Shown here: positions 45,942 through 58,149 of the stretch, one piece after another
How the letters are laid out: every line of letters begins with the position of its first letter
Position numbering within the stretch: the first letter of the stretch is position 1
Assembly: GCA_000827205.1 (NCBI GenBank)
Contig: KN832560.1
Coordinates: 1,307,442 to 1,371,441 of the forward strand
DNA: 64,000 bases
DNA from: Plicaturopsis crispa FD-325 SS-3
Taxonomy: Eukaryota > Basidiomycota > Agaricomycetes > Amylocorticiales > Amylocorticiaceae
Direction of reading: 5' to 3'
Notes under the pieces: generated by a model
What the model was told of the DNA's origin: nothing
The model's database searches: none
The model's input: the letters and a program-made list of their open reading frames with translations, nothing else
Program-made: the position numbers and the translations under genes

Positions 45942-46857
45942 TAGGTCCCACTATCTTCAGCGATCGCTCTCTCGAGCCAATTGTGTTCTTTTTATGATTA
46001 TGTTATTAACGCGTTACTTATGTTCCTGTGTAGCCATAGCTTTTGGGGGTTCCCTTGTAGATACGAGGCGATATCTCCGGCCGTCTTTTCCATGCGGATT
46101 TCTTTTTTGTACGATGCTTTCGTGGATGTTATCTAGCGCTGTTCTTAGTTAACGTTCGGTCTCAGCTTTGTTCCCCTCACGGACTTGGGTTATTTAGATT
46201 TTATCGTGTACAATACTGTCTTTCGTTCTAAGAACCTCACTTCCCCGAGCTGGTCCGAGGAGGAATCACCGTCAACGTCCAGGCACTGAGTTGCACTCCT
46301 TACGTCGTCTGTAACGACCTCATAGGCGCCCCTGTTCAGCTTCAACTTCAAAAGTACGAATAACCTGTGGGCCATTACTCAGAGAACACACAACTGCAGC
46401 TCAAATATCATGATATTGCGAGAGACACCTCGAGGGTCCCAGTCAGACGATACAATCGTATGAAATGACAGCCGGGTTATCTAAGTAAAACGCGGAAAAA
46501 CTGCACCAAGGGCAGAAACACCGGTGAGTAGAAGAACAACACCTGCACGGAAAGGGTATTAGGTCGCAGACACGTATGCTAGCCATGAGGAGACCGAAGC
46601 GGCGGAAGGTTAGTCCAACACCAAGCCCCTGTTGTCGTTCAGGAAGAGAATGTAATGCGCGCTGGGCGCGTGATGGATTGTGGTGGAAAAAAAGGAGACA
46701 CGAGCAGGAGAGCAATGCGACAGATGATGATGCGTATATCGATACATGACCGCGCCCGATATCGGTGGGACGCGGTGGATGCGTGTGCGTATGAGATGAA
46801 TGTGTGGGATAGTATGAGAATCCAGCCGAGAGTGTGTGCATATGAGATGGTTCCGGT
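45942..46857. other. Convergent 3' intergenic region
   Basis: Lies between the 3' ends of the HMG-box gene (plus) and the PL14 gene (minus). No gene is supported; both 3' untranslated regions should be here. Confidence 0.5.
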
Positions 46858-48152
46858 CTATAGGGTATCGAGGATGGCAACCGAGAAGTCTGAGAAGTAC
46901 GCGTCCTGGTCCTTGGGCGAGGCGTACTCGGATGTGTGTCCTGCCGTGATATGTGAGCAAGAATCTTATTAAATATGACCTGTGACGCCAACATACCTCC
47001 GAAGAAAGTCTGCATCTGGATACCACGCATCCTCCCTGCCGCGCTGTCGCGAAGGATGAGACCGTCGACGTTGACAACGCTCTTGCCGCCAACGAAGAGT
47101 TCGATCTCGCCGTTTGCCTGCCCGGCGTCGTTGAGCTTGACGCGCTGACTGACCGTCGTCCAGCTCCCGGGCGTGAACGAGTAGGAGCCACGGCCGACGG
47201 ACGCGCCGTACGTCGGGTTGCAGTCGGACATGGGCTTCACGTCGCACACCTTCTTGTTTGCGGCGAATTTAGAGTCGGTGTACGGCGGCAGGTAGGTGTA
47301 CAGCTCGCCCGTGCCGTTCTGGCGCCACATGAGTCGCGCGGAAAAGCACGCAGCCGACCGACTACCACCGGAGCAGCTTATGGATCCTTCTGCGGTGTCA
47401 CCTCCGTCTAATGAAAGAAATCAGTGAGAATTAGGCCTCTCAGTTCAAGAGAGGGACGTACAGAGGCCGGGAAGCTTTCCGGCAAGGTTGAAATCGAAGT
47501 CACTCGGGAAGTATACTGTATCATTCAGGATATTAGGAAAGCGCGATTTCAGTACGAGTGGCTTTTACTCACCTGAGTAACCTAGTGTAGCCTCCTTAGC
47601 AGTGGTGATGTCTATGTCCTTGGGACCGGGTGCGTAGAACGACAGGCCACCAATAGGCTCGTTCGTGAGTGCATACGCGCCTTTGGGGTAATGCGCCTGT
47701 ATGGCTTCCTTTCCGGCCTTGCTAACGTAATTGTGCGATAGCTTGCTCAAGACGTTCGTCGGGTTCAACGTCTCGTCTGATAAATTGCGTGCATTGGAGG
47801 CGGCGAAGGACGTGGACCATGAGGTCTTGTCGTTTCCCTGCGAGACAGGGAACAAAAGGGAAAGAAGGCTTTTGGGCTTTGCTGATGCAGTTGTAGACGA
47901 CGAGGCGCTGGATGAAGATGTAGTGCTGGCAGAAGAGCTGACCGAGAAACTGGACGAAGCAGATACAGCTAGCGTGCTGGTTGCTCGTGTAGCGGTTGCG
48001 GATGATATCGACGATGTCGAGAGCCTGGAGGAGGTCACTCTGGGCCTACACGACCGGCGTGATATGCGTCTGTGGTGTGTCGGCGTCGCATTCACCAGTG
48101 TAGAGGCGAGCACGACGAGAAGGAGCAATGAATGAGATATTGAGGCGTACAT
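46858..48152 (-). CDS. Polysaccharide lyase family 14 protein (glucuronan/alginate-lyase-like), secreted
   Basis: The start MYASISHSLLLLVVLAS is a signal peptide, followed by a Ser/Thr-rich linker of about 70 residues and then the lyase domain. Family landmarks: VYFPSDFDFNLAGKLPGLYG across two introns, SGGSRSAACFSARLMWRQNG, RGSYSFTPGSWTTVSQRVKL, IELFVGGKSVVNVDGL, IQMQTFFGG and, after the last intron, the ending SPKDQDAYFSDFSVAILDTL. PL14 enzymes cleave uronic-acid polysaccharides by beta-elimination. The Ser/Thr-rich N-terminal linker is likely O-glycosylated and separates the signal from the domain. The enzyme acts outside the cell. Substrate is not predictable from the sequence. Confidence 0.85.
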
Positions 48153-48914
48153 TGCGATTTGGATGATGACCGGGGGGTGTGAGGAGATGAAAAGAACGTC
48201 AGATAAAAGTCAGTAAATACGCTGAGAGCGTCGTTAAGAAAGAAAACAAGTCGAGGGCGGGAATATGGGCGGATAGAGGAGGAAAGGGGGATGTGGGCGG
48301 AAGAAAGAATCGAAGTCTCGACATATGGCAGCGTTGCCACGGCCCCCAATACTATGTGCCTCGCTGAATTCACAATGCTTGCCTCATCCTATTTTCCGTA
48401 CGTTTGACACTGCTATGCATTGTCTAGGCGTGTCTATGCGTATGAACTCGGAATGCCCAGTCATTGTTGCCAGAAATCGAACAAAAAGTAGCAGACCAAC
48501 ATCGAACGCGAACAATGGACGGAACAATGAACGGCGCGCAAACATAGGGGCTACGGTGTTTGGACCACCTTGGACCCATATACTGCACCGGTAACCAAGT
48601 TTTCGAAACTCGAAAAGCAAAGACAAGAACGTTTCAATTCCAGTAGAGACCATTCAAAACTGCTTACCCCTACAGCAGTACTGAGAGTAGGCGGGTAACC
48701 GCGTCATTGAGCGGAAGATGGGAGCGGAAGTAAAGTTCAGGCGAATTGCTCCACAACGACATGCTGCAACGTTAACTACATAGCTGCAACTCATCATCAG
48801 AAGACTCAGCCAAGACTCAGCCCATACAAAGCTTTTGGATCTGAATAATATCAATACAGTTACAGAAACTTGTACGCCAGCGCAAACCCGGACGACAGGA
48901 ATTTATACATGCGT
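48153..48914. other. Intergenic region
   Basis: Between the promoter side of the PL14 gene and the 3' end of the OPT gene. No gene is supported. Confidence 0.5.
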
Positions 48915-51900
48915 TTACCACGAAGAGGGGCCGAAGAATTGCTCGTCCGGCCCAAGCGTCTTCAGCGTCACTCCATTATAGTCGCCAGTGTTCATGTACA
49001 CCGTGTTTCCCCACCACGTCTGCAGCGTGGTCGCGCCTATGGTCCCGTTGGCAGGGAACTGGAGGCAGAAGAAGATCACCACGACGGATATCGCGAGGCC
49101 GGAGTCGAGGGCGGCGGACAGGACGTAGTTGTACTTCGTCCACCACGCAAAGTATCGCCGCCTGATGACGAATTGGAAGACGAAGCCCACAATTGTCCAT
49201 GGCACAAAGTTGACAGCGGATGCGGGAGGAATGAGTCCTGTTCCGCTAAAAATGACAGGCAGGCTAAGAGAGCTATCGTCAGGAGGCGTGCACAGCAGGC
49301 AGTCATTGCGAAACAACTCACTTCACGTATTTCCAGAAGCTATTCGGGTACTTCTTCGTGAAGACGTACGGGATTATGGGAGCTATCGCGCCGATCAAGA
49401 AGAAGTACAAAAGCACACTACAAACGACATGCATCAGAAAACGGGTCGATACTAGCTTGGAAGACGACACGAACTTGTAGATCTGTCCTGAAGAGAATTG
49501 GCGTTGGGGACCAATAACACCCCAGATGATGGATGCAGTGCCGAAAACCTCTGTGTTCGGGCAGGTAAAGCCGTCCTTCTGCTTCGGCGTGCACATGTCT
49601 GGGATGTTCGTGAACATCCAAGCCTGCACACCTAGTTGTGTAGTGCCCGCGACGACAGTGGCCAATACCTGCGACCAGAACATAGGCCGTGGTGGGATCT
49701 GCGCGCATGTCATTTAGCAACGCGCAACAGGAGCCGTCATCGTCAGCCGTACCTTCATGTAGTGGCCGAGTTTGAAGTCAGAAGTGAACTGGAGTGCTTG
49801 CGACATCGAGATGTAGCCCCACGTCTTGAACATCATCATCGCGATCGGGCGACCTGGGAGCACGTAACCCACAATCAATTCCGCAATGACTGTGATTCAG
49901 CCCTGTCAGCGTGCGACATAGTGAACACTTGAGAAAGAAGCAGACCATTGAGTCCGACTTGCTGATTGGTGATAGCCTGGATCATGCCGATGGGTACAGT
50001 GTACACAAACGAGATCAGGAGCGCAAACACGAACGCCCACACCGGCATCTCCGTGTGCCAGACCTCGATCGAGACCAGGCCGAACACGAACATCACGGCG
50101 AAGACGACCGCGTACCACCACTCGGGCACCTGCTTGTACTTACTCATGAGCCGCGCGTGGATGTCCGGCTGCTCGCTCAGGGCGCGGCGGCTCTGCACCC
50201 AGATCTGCTTCCTGTAGTACAGGAATGCGTGCATGCTATGCACATGTCGCTGAATCAGGATCTAACCTGTAGAGTGTATGGAAGTGAGGCTTACATGGTC
50301 GCTGTGATGCTGGCGAACGAGATACCGTAGTTCAGCGCAAACGTGGTACTCAGGAATAGTGGCGAGTATTCCTTGTACGCGGTCTCATTGAAGGTCGTGT
50401 CCGCGTTGAGGATCTGCGTGACGTCATACACAGCGCCTGTGTTGTCGAAAGAGTCCCTCGTGGACATCGGAAGGTAGCTCGAGTACCATGTGTTGGTGTA
50501 GTACAGGATCGGCGTGATGAACCAGAAGAAGAAAACGAAGCCCGCCGCGACGTTCGCTTCGGCCCACCAGGGTGTAGCCAGCCTGCACGACTGATGTGAA
50601 CACGGGGACTTGATTACGAGTATACTATGATAAAAATGCTCACGGGCTGCCGATGAACGCAATCTCGGACCAGTCGAATGTGATCATTGACATCCCGAGA
50701 CCACTGGTGTATCCAAACATCTGGTTGACTTTCTATGGCGACAAGCAGAAGGTTAGTAGAGCGCAGACAATGCAGGGCGGCACGCTACTTACAACATTGT
50801 TCGGGGCGATCCACGTAACCCAGGAGAACTGGGAGAGTGCGGTGAAAATGTATCCGGGGAAGAAGTACCAGACGAACGCGCAAGTGAACGCGTAGACGAA
50901 GAAGCGTTCACGACTGACACCACCAAGGGTGCCGACTCCGGAGTAAGCCTGTGAGTGGAGGGTGTTGAAGAGAGCACAGAGGACCAGGTTGGCGGGCCAG
51001 ACTGTAACACGTTGTGAGCAATGTATCAAGTCAACGGAGCCTGAACCATACTCATAGAAGGTGGTGCGACCAGGAATCTGCGCGCAATGCCACCGATTGA
51101 AAATCCAATGAGCTGCGTAGACATGGTCACCATCCACTGGTACCCGAAGTTGTAAGTTTGGTTATAGAAAATACGTTGGACGGCAACGATGTCTGTTGCG
51201 TACGCAGAGGTCGCGCCAACCGTAGCCATGACCGTGATTAGCACATGCTCCTTGACCGTGAAGGGTCCCGGGTTGAGCGAAACGCCAAAGAGCTTGACAT
51301 TAGGTACGAGCCGTGCCCACGCGCGCCCGATAGGGAATGAAAGCAATTGCGCAACGAGCTGTCAAGCAATGTGAGCAGTAAATACAAAACAGGTAGATGT
51401 CGACATACACCACTGATTGTGACTGAAGGATAGCGGAAGTAAAAGAATTGGTTCAGGCCCGGGATCAGGATTGCCCAAAGAAAGCCTGCCAAGCCGTCAA
51501 TCTCCTGCGTTTATGCTTAGAGCTTAGCCTTTAGGCACGGGCGTACCGATAACCCAGGTCCGTATGGACGAAACGGTCATTTCGGTGTCATCTGTATTGG
51601 AGACCGCAGACCGTACTTCGGGGTAGGGCGAATCCTCCTCTGCAACACACGGCGTCAGCAAGGGTTCCGAGCCAAGGTCCAGGGGATTTCGACTGACCGA
51701 TAATACCAAGGGCGTCCTTGTCAATGTTTGGGTCGTCAAACTCGGCACCAGTGACGGCCTAGAGAAGGGATAGTGAGCCAAGACCCACATATACACGCAT
51801 GGGTAGAGATGCGCACCGCGATGGTCTCGTCTGTGATGGGCAGGCCCACTACGCACGAGAGATAAGGACCATCAGAACCACATTTCAAGGCACTGGACAA

Positions 51901-51983
51901 CCAGAACAGGACTGACGTTCCCCCTTCTCTTCAGTGTCATATTTCTTGAGAGACGGACCGCTCTGGAGGTCAGACGTGGACAT
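48915..51983 (-). CDS. Oligopeptide transporter (OPT family)
   Basis: Proton-coupled importer of tetra- and pentapeptides and similar compounds, with many membrane segments. The start at 51983 (MSTSDLQSGPSLKKYD) leads through several short exons; the acidic N-terminus EEDSPYPEVRSAV is typical. Family motifs are present: SLNPGPFTVKEH (the NPG motif), WPANLV, WVTWIAPNN, KLGHYMKIPPR (the KIPPR motif), and a C-terminal half with FVIRRRYFAWWTKYNYVLSA. It ends at 48915 with FFGPSSW. All exon joins I checked keep the frame, so the gene appears complete. Expected at the plasma membrane; it could take up peptides released by secreted proteases such as the S10 enzyme 13 kb away, which is inference. Confidence 0.9.
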
Positions 51984-52826
51984 GGTGGCAGCACGGACCG
52001 CTAGCGAGTGGGACGGGGGGAAGCAAGAGTAGACGGCGACAGCGTCTCGAACTTCTTGTATTGCCTAGCATCCGAGGTAGCATATCGACCGTGAGGTTCT
52101 GATCCACCCATCACACGATGGAGTGGAGAACACTATATGGCTTTGCCCCGATGAGATAGTAAATTTAACCCGCTCGGTGATGGTCATTCCCGCATCTTGG
52201 CAATTGATCTCCTTTCATATTGCTGTTACATACATACTTGCAGTGGATCCTGCAGTACGTTCGACCGGCGACGTTTACACCTGCGAAACGATGTGAACGC
52301 CATAGTAAACCCAATGCATATGTGGCTGCGTACCATGTGAGAGCAGTCTTCCTCCAGTCGTAGTGTGGGACAGTGCCAGACCGGTGCTAGATTTTAGATG
52401 CTGGACACGACTCTCCACATGCGTTGCCACTGCCGAATCGACCGAGGAAGACAGAAGAACTTCGTCAAGTTTCGCTTCGACCAACTAGGCCAAAATTGGA
52501 ACTCCGCGAACTTGAAGAAATAAAGCACCAGTGCCTCCGACTGTCGACATGCTCTTACAACCTGAACGTACACCACCACGTACACCGCGTCCCCCACATT
52601 GCTTTATTCTGGCCTCGCAGCGGGCAAACGAAAACTAGACTTGGCTACCAACCTTGACTCGTAGTACCCCGGTGACACAAGGATTCGGAAACCCATTAAC
52701 AAAGTAGCCGATCTGAGTCCGAAAGGCTCCATTTCCACGAGATCACCACAAGTGAGCAGGCCTCTAGACTTTGAAGACACCTGCTACTAAACATAGATCC
52801 AAGTATAACCTCGAGCTAGATTCACA
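51984..52826. other. Divergent promoter region
   Basis: Between the OPT gene (minus) and the methyltransferase gene (plus). No gene is supported. Confidence 0.5.
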
Positions 52827-53629
52827 ATGTCAACCTGTGCCCCGGGCCATTCGCATGATTACTCCGCAGAGAATGCACGCCATTTCGACGACGCCGCACG
52901 CACATCGGCGGGCGATCGCCCGGAGGCCGTAGAATTGGCACGGAGACTCTGCCGCGCTTTCAAACGCGCCTATCCATTCGACGAGGAATCCACGACAGTT
53001 CTAGATTATGCATGTGGTACCGGTGAGTAGAGCCTGTTCTGCGATGAAAGTGGCTAGATCACGAGAGGTGGCCAGGCTTCATCTCGCGCGAACTCGCACC
53101 TGTAGCTGCAAAGATCGTGGGCGTGGATATCAGCCAGGGAGCCGTGGATCAGTACAATCAGCGCGTCGCAAATCAAGGGATTGCCCCAGAAGAAATGCAG
53201 GCCGTCTGCACTGCGCTGAAGGGTGTCGAAGGCGAATTAGAGGGAGCCAAATTCGACGTAGTTGTGGTGCGTACAAGCTCATGAATGACTCGCCCACCCA
53301 TTCTACGACGCGGCGGTCTACAGTGCGCCTCCTCGTACCATCACTTCGTGTCCATCGCAGACGTTACTCGCACTCTGGCTTACTTTCTCAAACCTGGAGG
53401 CGTCTTGCTCGTCACGGATCTGATAAGGGGCGAGCATGTCGAAGGGCTTTTCCCGCACGTGGACCACATCGTCGCCCACAAAGGGGGCTTTGAGGAAACG
53501 GACATCAAAGCGGCGTTCGACGCTGCTGGTTTGCAGGAATTCCGGTTCGAAAAGGCGGCATCGGCGAAGAGACATGGACACGACGTTGATTTCTTCTTGG
53601 CCATTGGTAGGAAAGCTAACGATACATAG
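52827..53629 (+). CDS. Class I SAM-dependent methyltransferase
   Basis: Three exons (52827-53022, 53076-53266, 53324-53629) give 230 residues. Motif I is VLDYACGTG, joined over the first intron to FISRELAP; the acidic end of the second strand is KIVGVDIS; motif IV lies at KFDVVV, followed over the second intron by CASSYHHF; and KPGGVLLVTDL marks strand 5. This is the core that binds S-adenosylmethionine. No targeting signal is seen. The C-terminus is HGHDVDFFLAIGRK. The substrate is unknown; relatives include small-molecule methyltransferases of fungal metabolism. It converges with REV1, with only 32 bp between stop codons, so their transcripts must overlap. Confidence 0.9.
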
Positions 53630-53661
53630 GTGCTAGAATACATACGGAATAAATACACTGC

Positions 53662-56600
53662 TTACTTCAGAGATAAAGAGCCTCCAAATTTCTTTCTCGC
53701 GACAACGTCCATCCTCGACTTCACGTCGCGAAAAGCTCGCCACCATGCCTTGCCAACCCTCGCAGGCGCATCATCCCCTGTGGCGTCACTCACATCCTGC
53801 TTCTCCCATTCTCCCCAATGGCGCCTCAGCAATACGAGCCACCATTTCACGACCGCCACCGCTTTCTCCACGCCAACGTCCGTCGATATCTGTCCGTCCA
53901 CGCAACGCACCAGCCACCGCGCGAAGAAGTCCACGTCCTTCGCGTTCGGCGGATGCTCGCGGAACCCATCTACCCACTTCCCAATAACACCCTGCACGTC
54001 TTCCGTATCCGTGAAATACAACTTCTCGCCCTTCGCCTTTCCCTGCTGCTTCAGCGTCGGGGGCGGTGGGAAGCGCGCTTGCGGGGGCGGGCGGCGGCGG
54101 ATGGGCGCAGACGGCGAGCGGGAGGGCGGCTTGAGGATCTTGCGCTTCGCGGGCACGATGACGTTCGGACCCCCAGGTGCCTTGGCAGCGCGCGCGGCAG
54201 AGAGCTGCTCGCGCTGTAGGTCGGGCGGCAGCGCGGCGAAGACCTCTGGATCGATGTCCAGCTTCCTCAGCTCCGCATCTGATATGATGACACTGAATGC
54301 TCCAGGAGCCCGTCTGGAGAAGAGCGTCGATTTCCTGGGCGATATGGATGAGCGGCTCCGCGGAGCCAGCTGCTGGGTGATGCGCTTTACGTTGGCCATG
54401 CCTTTGACGGTTATTCTTCGAGGTGGCCATAGCTGCGCGGCAGGGGGCTCGGATAGGCGTGCCCGCGATGGCCCAGCGACGGGCGGCGGAACTTGCTCCA
54501 CTGCAGGAGATGCCGAACGGCGTTTGTACTCTGTCTCGAGCTCAGCACGCAGCTCCGCCGGCAACGCGTCGAAGACAGACATGTCCACCTGAGAAAACGA
54601 GGGCAGGTCCAGATTCTGTGCGTCTGCAGCAGTAGGCTCCGCAATTCTCGACGGCCCGGCTACAGGGTCTCCATGGATGAGTCTATGGCCTGCAGGAGAA
54701 GGTGCCTCCACACGTATTTGTGGATACCCCATAGTGGACTCATCCGCTGATGCTGCTGCTTTGGCATGACTATCCACTGGTTTGAACGGTAGCCTTGCCT
54801 GTCCCGGTTCAGGAGCCGCCGAAAGAGAGCTCGATTCCAGTTTCTGTATCTGTATCCCGATGCCCCGAAGTTCTTTCGGATCGAAGTTCCAGGATTTGAG
54901 CAGCCTCCACGCGTGCTCGCCAATGACCTTATCGTCGCTGGTCGCACGCCCACCAGTCGCCGCTAGGGGCATCTGTTTGTTGAACACGTCGCAGGCACCG
55001 TGACCAAGGAACTAGATTTGTTTTAGGGTCAATCACCGCATGCCTTGAAATAGTATACGCACCTTGGGAGGCTCGACCGGGGCATCAGGATCGCGTTTCA
55101 TGATTTTCAAAGTCAACGAGCGTCCGAGCATGCCAATGGCATTAAGCCTCCTGGCGACTTCCTCGGCCATCTGGAACACAAACACCTCCGCTTGGTCGTT
55201 GTTCTCAAACCGTATCCCGTACTGTCGGGTATGCATTAGCCGTACTCGGGCGTAAGATGACACGGGCGGCGAGCTTACATTGATTTCGCAAGATACTGAT
55301 TTTCTTGGTTTATCGGACTCGAGTTTCCTATCGTCGATGCCACGGATGGCGTTATAAAGCGTCTCGCCCGTGCTCTTGCCCAAAGCATCGCATAGCACCG
55401 CCTTGCTCTTTTTCGATAATTCTCCCAGAGTGGTTACGCCAAGCTTGTCCTGGGCTTTCTGGCGCGTGGACGAGCCAAAGCCGTGCAGGTCATCGATATC
55501 CAGCGGCGCAAGAAATTGAGGGAGCGAGGCAGGGAGGAGGTGGAAAGACCCTGCCGGCTTCGCACGGCGTGTGGCCAGCCGAGCGAGGAGAATGTTGTGT
55601 CCGATCCCAATACTCACTGAACCGTGATGTAAATCAGCAACGCCAGTGAGATCCCCAAGGGACTCGTACCTTCGCAGCCTGTCGTCGCCCTGACCTGAGA
55701 CCGTATTGCTTCAGCGAAATCCTTTGCAGGATCCACAGGGGAGCTGTACAGTTCCTCCGACGCAGCATGTTTGATTCTCGCTACGCTGCTCGTGACTTCG
55801 ATGAGGGCTTCATCTACGGAGACGGCCTGCAGATCGTCTGCGTGCGACATCAGGATCGTATAGAATTGAAGTGACAATGTCTTGTATCTACCAGAGCGAG
55901 CCCGATGAGCCCGATTCCACAGATGAGATTACTGGATGCACGTACTGTTCGAATTCATATGGTATTGTCTGAATATCCGGACAAAGTTTTCGAGCCTGCT
56001 GAAGACTATAGGAAGGGGTAAGTTCGACTGTACAACGAATCAAGACGAAGCGTATACCTCATGCCGTTCTTTATTCCAAACTTACGCGCTTCGTAGCTAG
56101 CGCTGGCAATCTCACTAGTGCTCGATGCCCCGCCTTGAGTTCCCTGCGAGTGGCAGACCACCACTGGTTTCCCGCGTAAATGGGGACGCGTGATCAACCC
56201 CGCAGAGACGAAGAAACAGTCAAAGTCACAGTGCATAATGACCTTCTCCGCACCACCGTCGCTCTCCTTCTCCTTCCCCTTTCCCTTATTCTTCGACGGG
56301 GACTTCATCACAAGCTCCTCCCCACGCATACTCACTCTCGCACCGTCCACATTCTCCTTAACAATCTTCCCCACAGGATCATCACTGTCCGCGGCCGCGA
56401 CAAGGCCGCTCTCCGCACGTTCTTGCGCCTCCATCACAAGACCCTTCAGCTCCGCCTTCCAGGTCGACAGGTGGTGCAGCCGCGAGTTTTTGTAATATCC
56501 TTCGATGAAGTCAGCTGCGACCGAGGTATGAGCGGACCGCCATTCTGGATTGGCCATGGCGCGGGCTGCTGCGACGTTTGACGCGTCTGCGGCGTAATGC

Positions 56601-57557
56601 GGGACGCGAGCAGCCTCTGCAGCAGATCTAGGGTCGGTAGTGTAGATTGGTGCAGGGCGCCGTGGTTGAGTGCTAGGTGGTGGTTCGAGTGCTTCTTCGT
56701 CTGCGGAGGATGTCGGAGCAGCAGGAGGGTGAGACATAAACACGTTGGCAATGGATTTCTGCACTGTCGTGGCGTTCTCAGCAGCTTCGACAGGTTTGAA
56801 GATATACTTATGCCATGGAAGGAGGACGCCTGCCTCGGCACTCTCGACGAGCCAGTCCGGCCGTGCCACTTTCATCTGCTTAAACTCTCGCATTTTGGCA
56901 GGAGTCAAGGAACAAGTGATGATGTGGGTGCTATGAAATCTGGCGTGAGTGAACGGTTCATTTAGGAGCTAGATGCGAAGACATACACCATAGCCTTCCT
57001 GTCCAAGTACGGATGGAACACTCCTCCGTGCTTGACGATGAGCTGGCGGAGATCTTGAATTGAGGGTTCTGTCCAACCATTTATCTTCAAAATCCGATCA
57101 TCATTGGGGAACGGTTCTACGAAAGAGACACAACGAGGCTTACATATATGGCGAGCCCCTTGAATATGCCAGAGCCGTCACTGTCCAACTGCGTGTTCTG
57201 GATCTGCAACTTCGCGCGCTTCCTGCGCATATACTGGCCCATATCGCCAAATCGTGAAGCACCATATACGTCCGAGTCCGCATCCTGAAGGGTGCCATGG
57301 CTGTTCGTTGCTGAAGCTAGGCTCCCGGGCCGTGGTTCGTCGTCGTCGTCGTCATTCGAGCGTGCGCGTTTCTTTGACCCTCCTTCATGATTTCCGGTCC
57401 GCTGCTGAGATGACTCTTGCGTCACGGTCTGCCGTGTTTCCTCAAGCTGAATGTCGCCTGGCAGAACAGCAGTTTGAAGTGCTTCTATGAAACCAGGATC
57501 GTCCGAGCCAAAGTAATCTGATGAAACGCTGCCTGATCCAACCAAAGGACGCTCCAT
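53662..57557 (-). CDS. REV1: DNA repair protein REV1 (Y-family translesion polymerase)
   Basis: Deoxycytidyl transferase and scaffold for translesion DNA synthesis in the nucleus. Domains in order: an N-terminal acidic region (SSDYFGSDDPGF), a BRCT domain from GLAIY and INGWTEPSIQDLRQLI to PDWLVESAEAGVLLPW, a linker, the polymerase palm with HCDFDCFFVSAG (catalytic Asp) and SVDEALIEV (catalytic Asp-Glu), the fingers/thumb with SIGIGHNILLARLATR and DDLHGFG, the little finger, two ubiquitin-binding motifs (FDALPAELRAELETEY and FAALPPDLQREQL), and a C-terminal domain that in the family binds other translesion polymerases. All active-site residues are present and the exons join in frame. The full domain set implies a working gene. 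Confidence 0.95.
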
Positions 57558-58149
57558 TGACCGAGAACTAGTGCAATGTCAGGCATTACTAGAGTCCCGG
57601 CTGCCTATTGACTTGGGAGGGGCAGTTTGGCGAGGAGGCTCGGAGCTAGCTTTGGTTTTGTGCAAGTTGCAGTTGGTAGGACTCAGGAGTTGTGGCTGAA
57701 ATCATTACATAGGGGCTTCTTCGTCCAAATATGGTGCTGAGTCCTTCAACGTGAATAAACCAGAAAATACCCAAAAATAATAACATCCTGCTCTTTCTTC
57801 CTACCACCATGTCCTCGGCACGCGAGCTCTTCGTTTCACGCATTATAGCAGTACTGTCAGCACTGGAACCGCCGCATACATGCTAGGAAGGACAAGGGAA
57901 CGGAGCCGCCTTCGTAAATGAAAACCACGTGTCAATATTTGGCCGCGGCGCGCGTATGTAAATTTCCCATTGTTCTCCGCCTTGCACCTGCATCGCGCAG
58001 ATTTCCATTGTTCTTCGTGGGCGCCTTTATTCTTGTTCGGACAATTGGAACCATGGCAATTCCGCCTCCCCGCCGTCCTTTTCTTGGACCAGCATTTACG
58101 CCGACTTTCTGTTTTCTACCACCATCACTTTCTCTTTCGCTAGCTCGTC
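57558..58149. other. Divergent promoter region
   Basis: Between REV1 (minus) and the cysteine-rich receptor gene (plus). No gene is supported. Confidence 0.5.
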
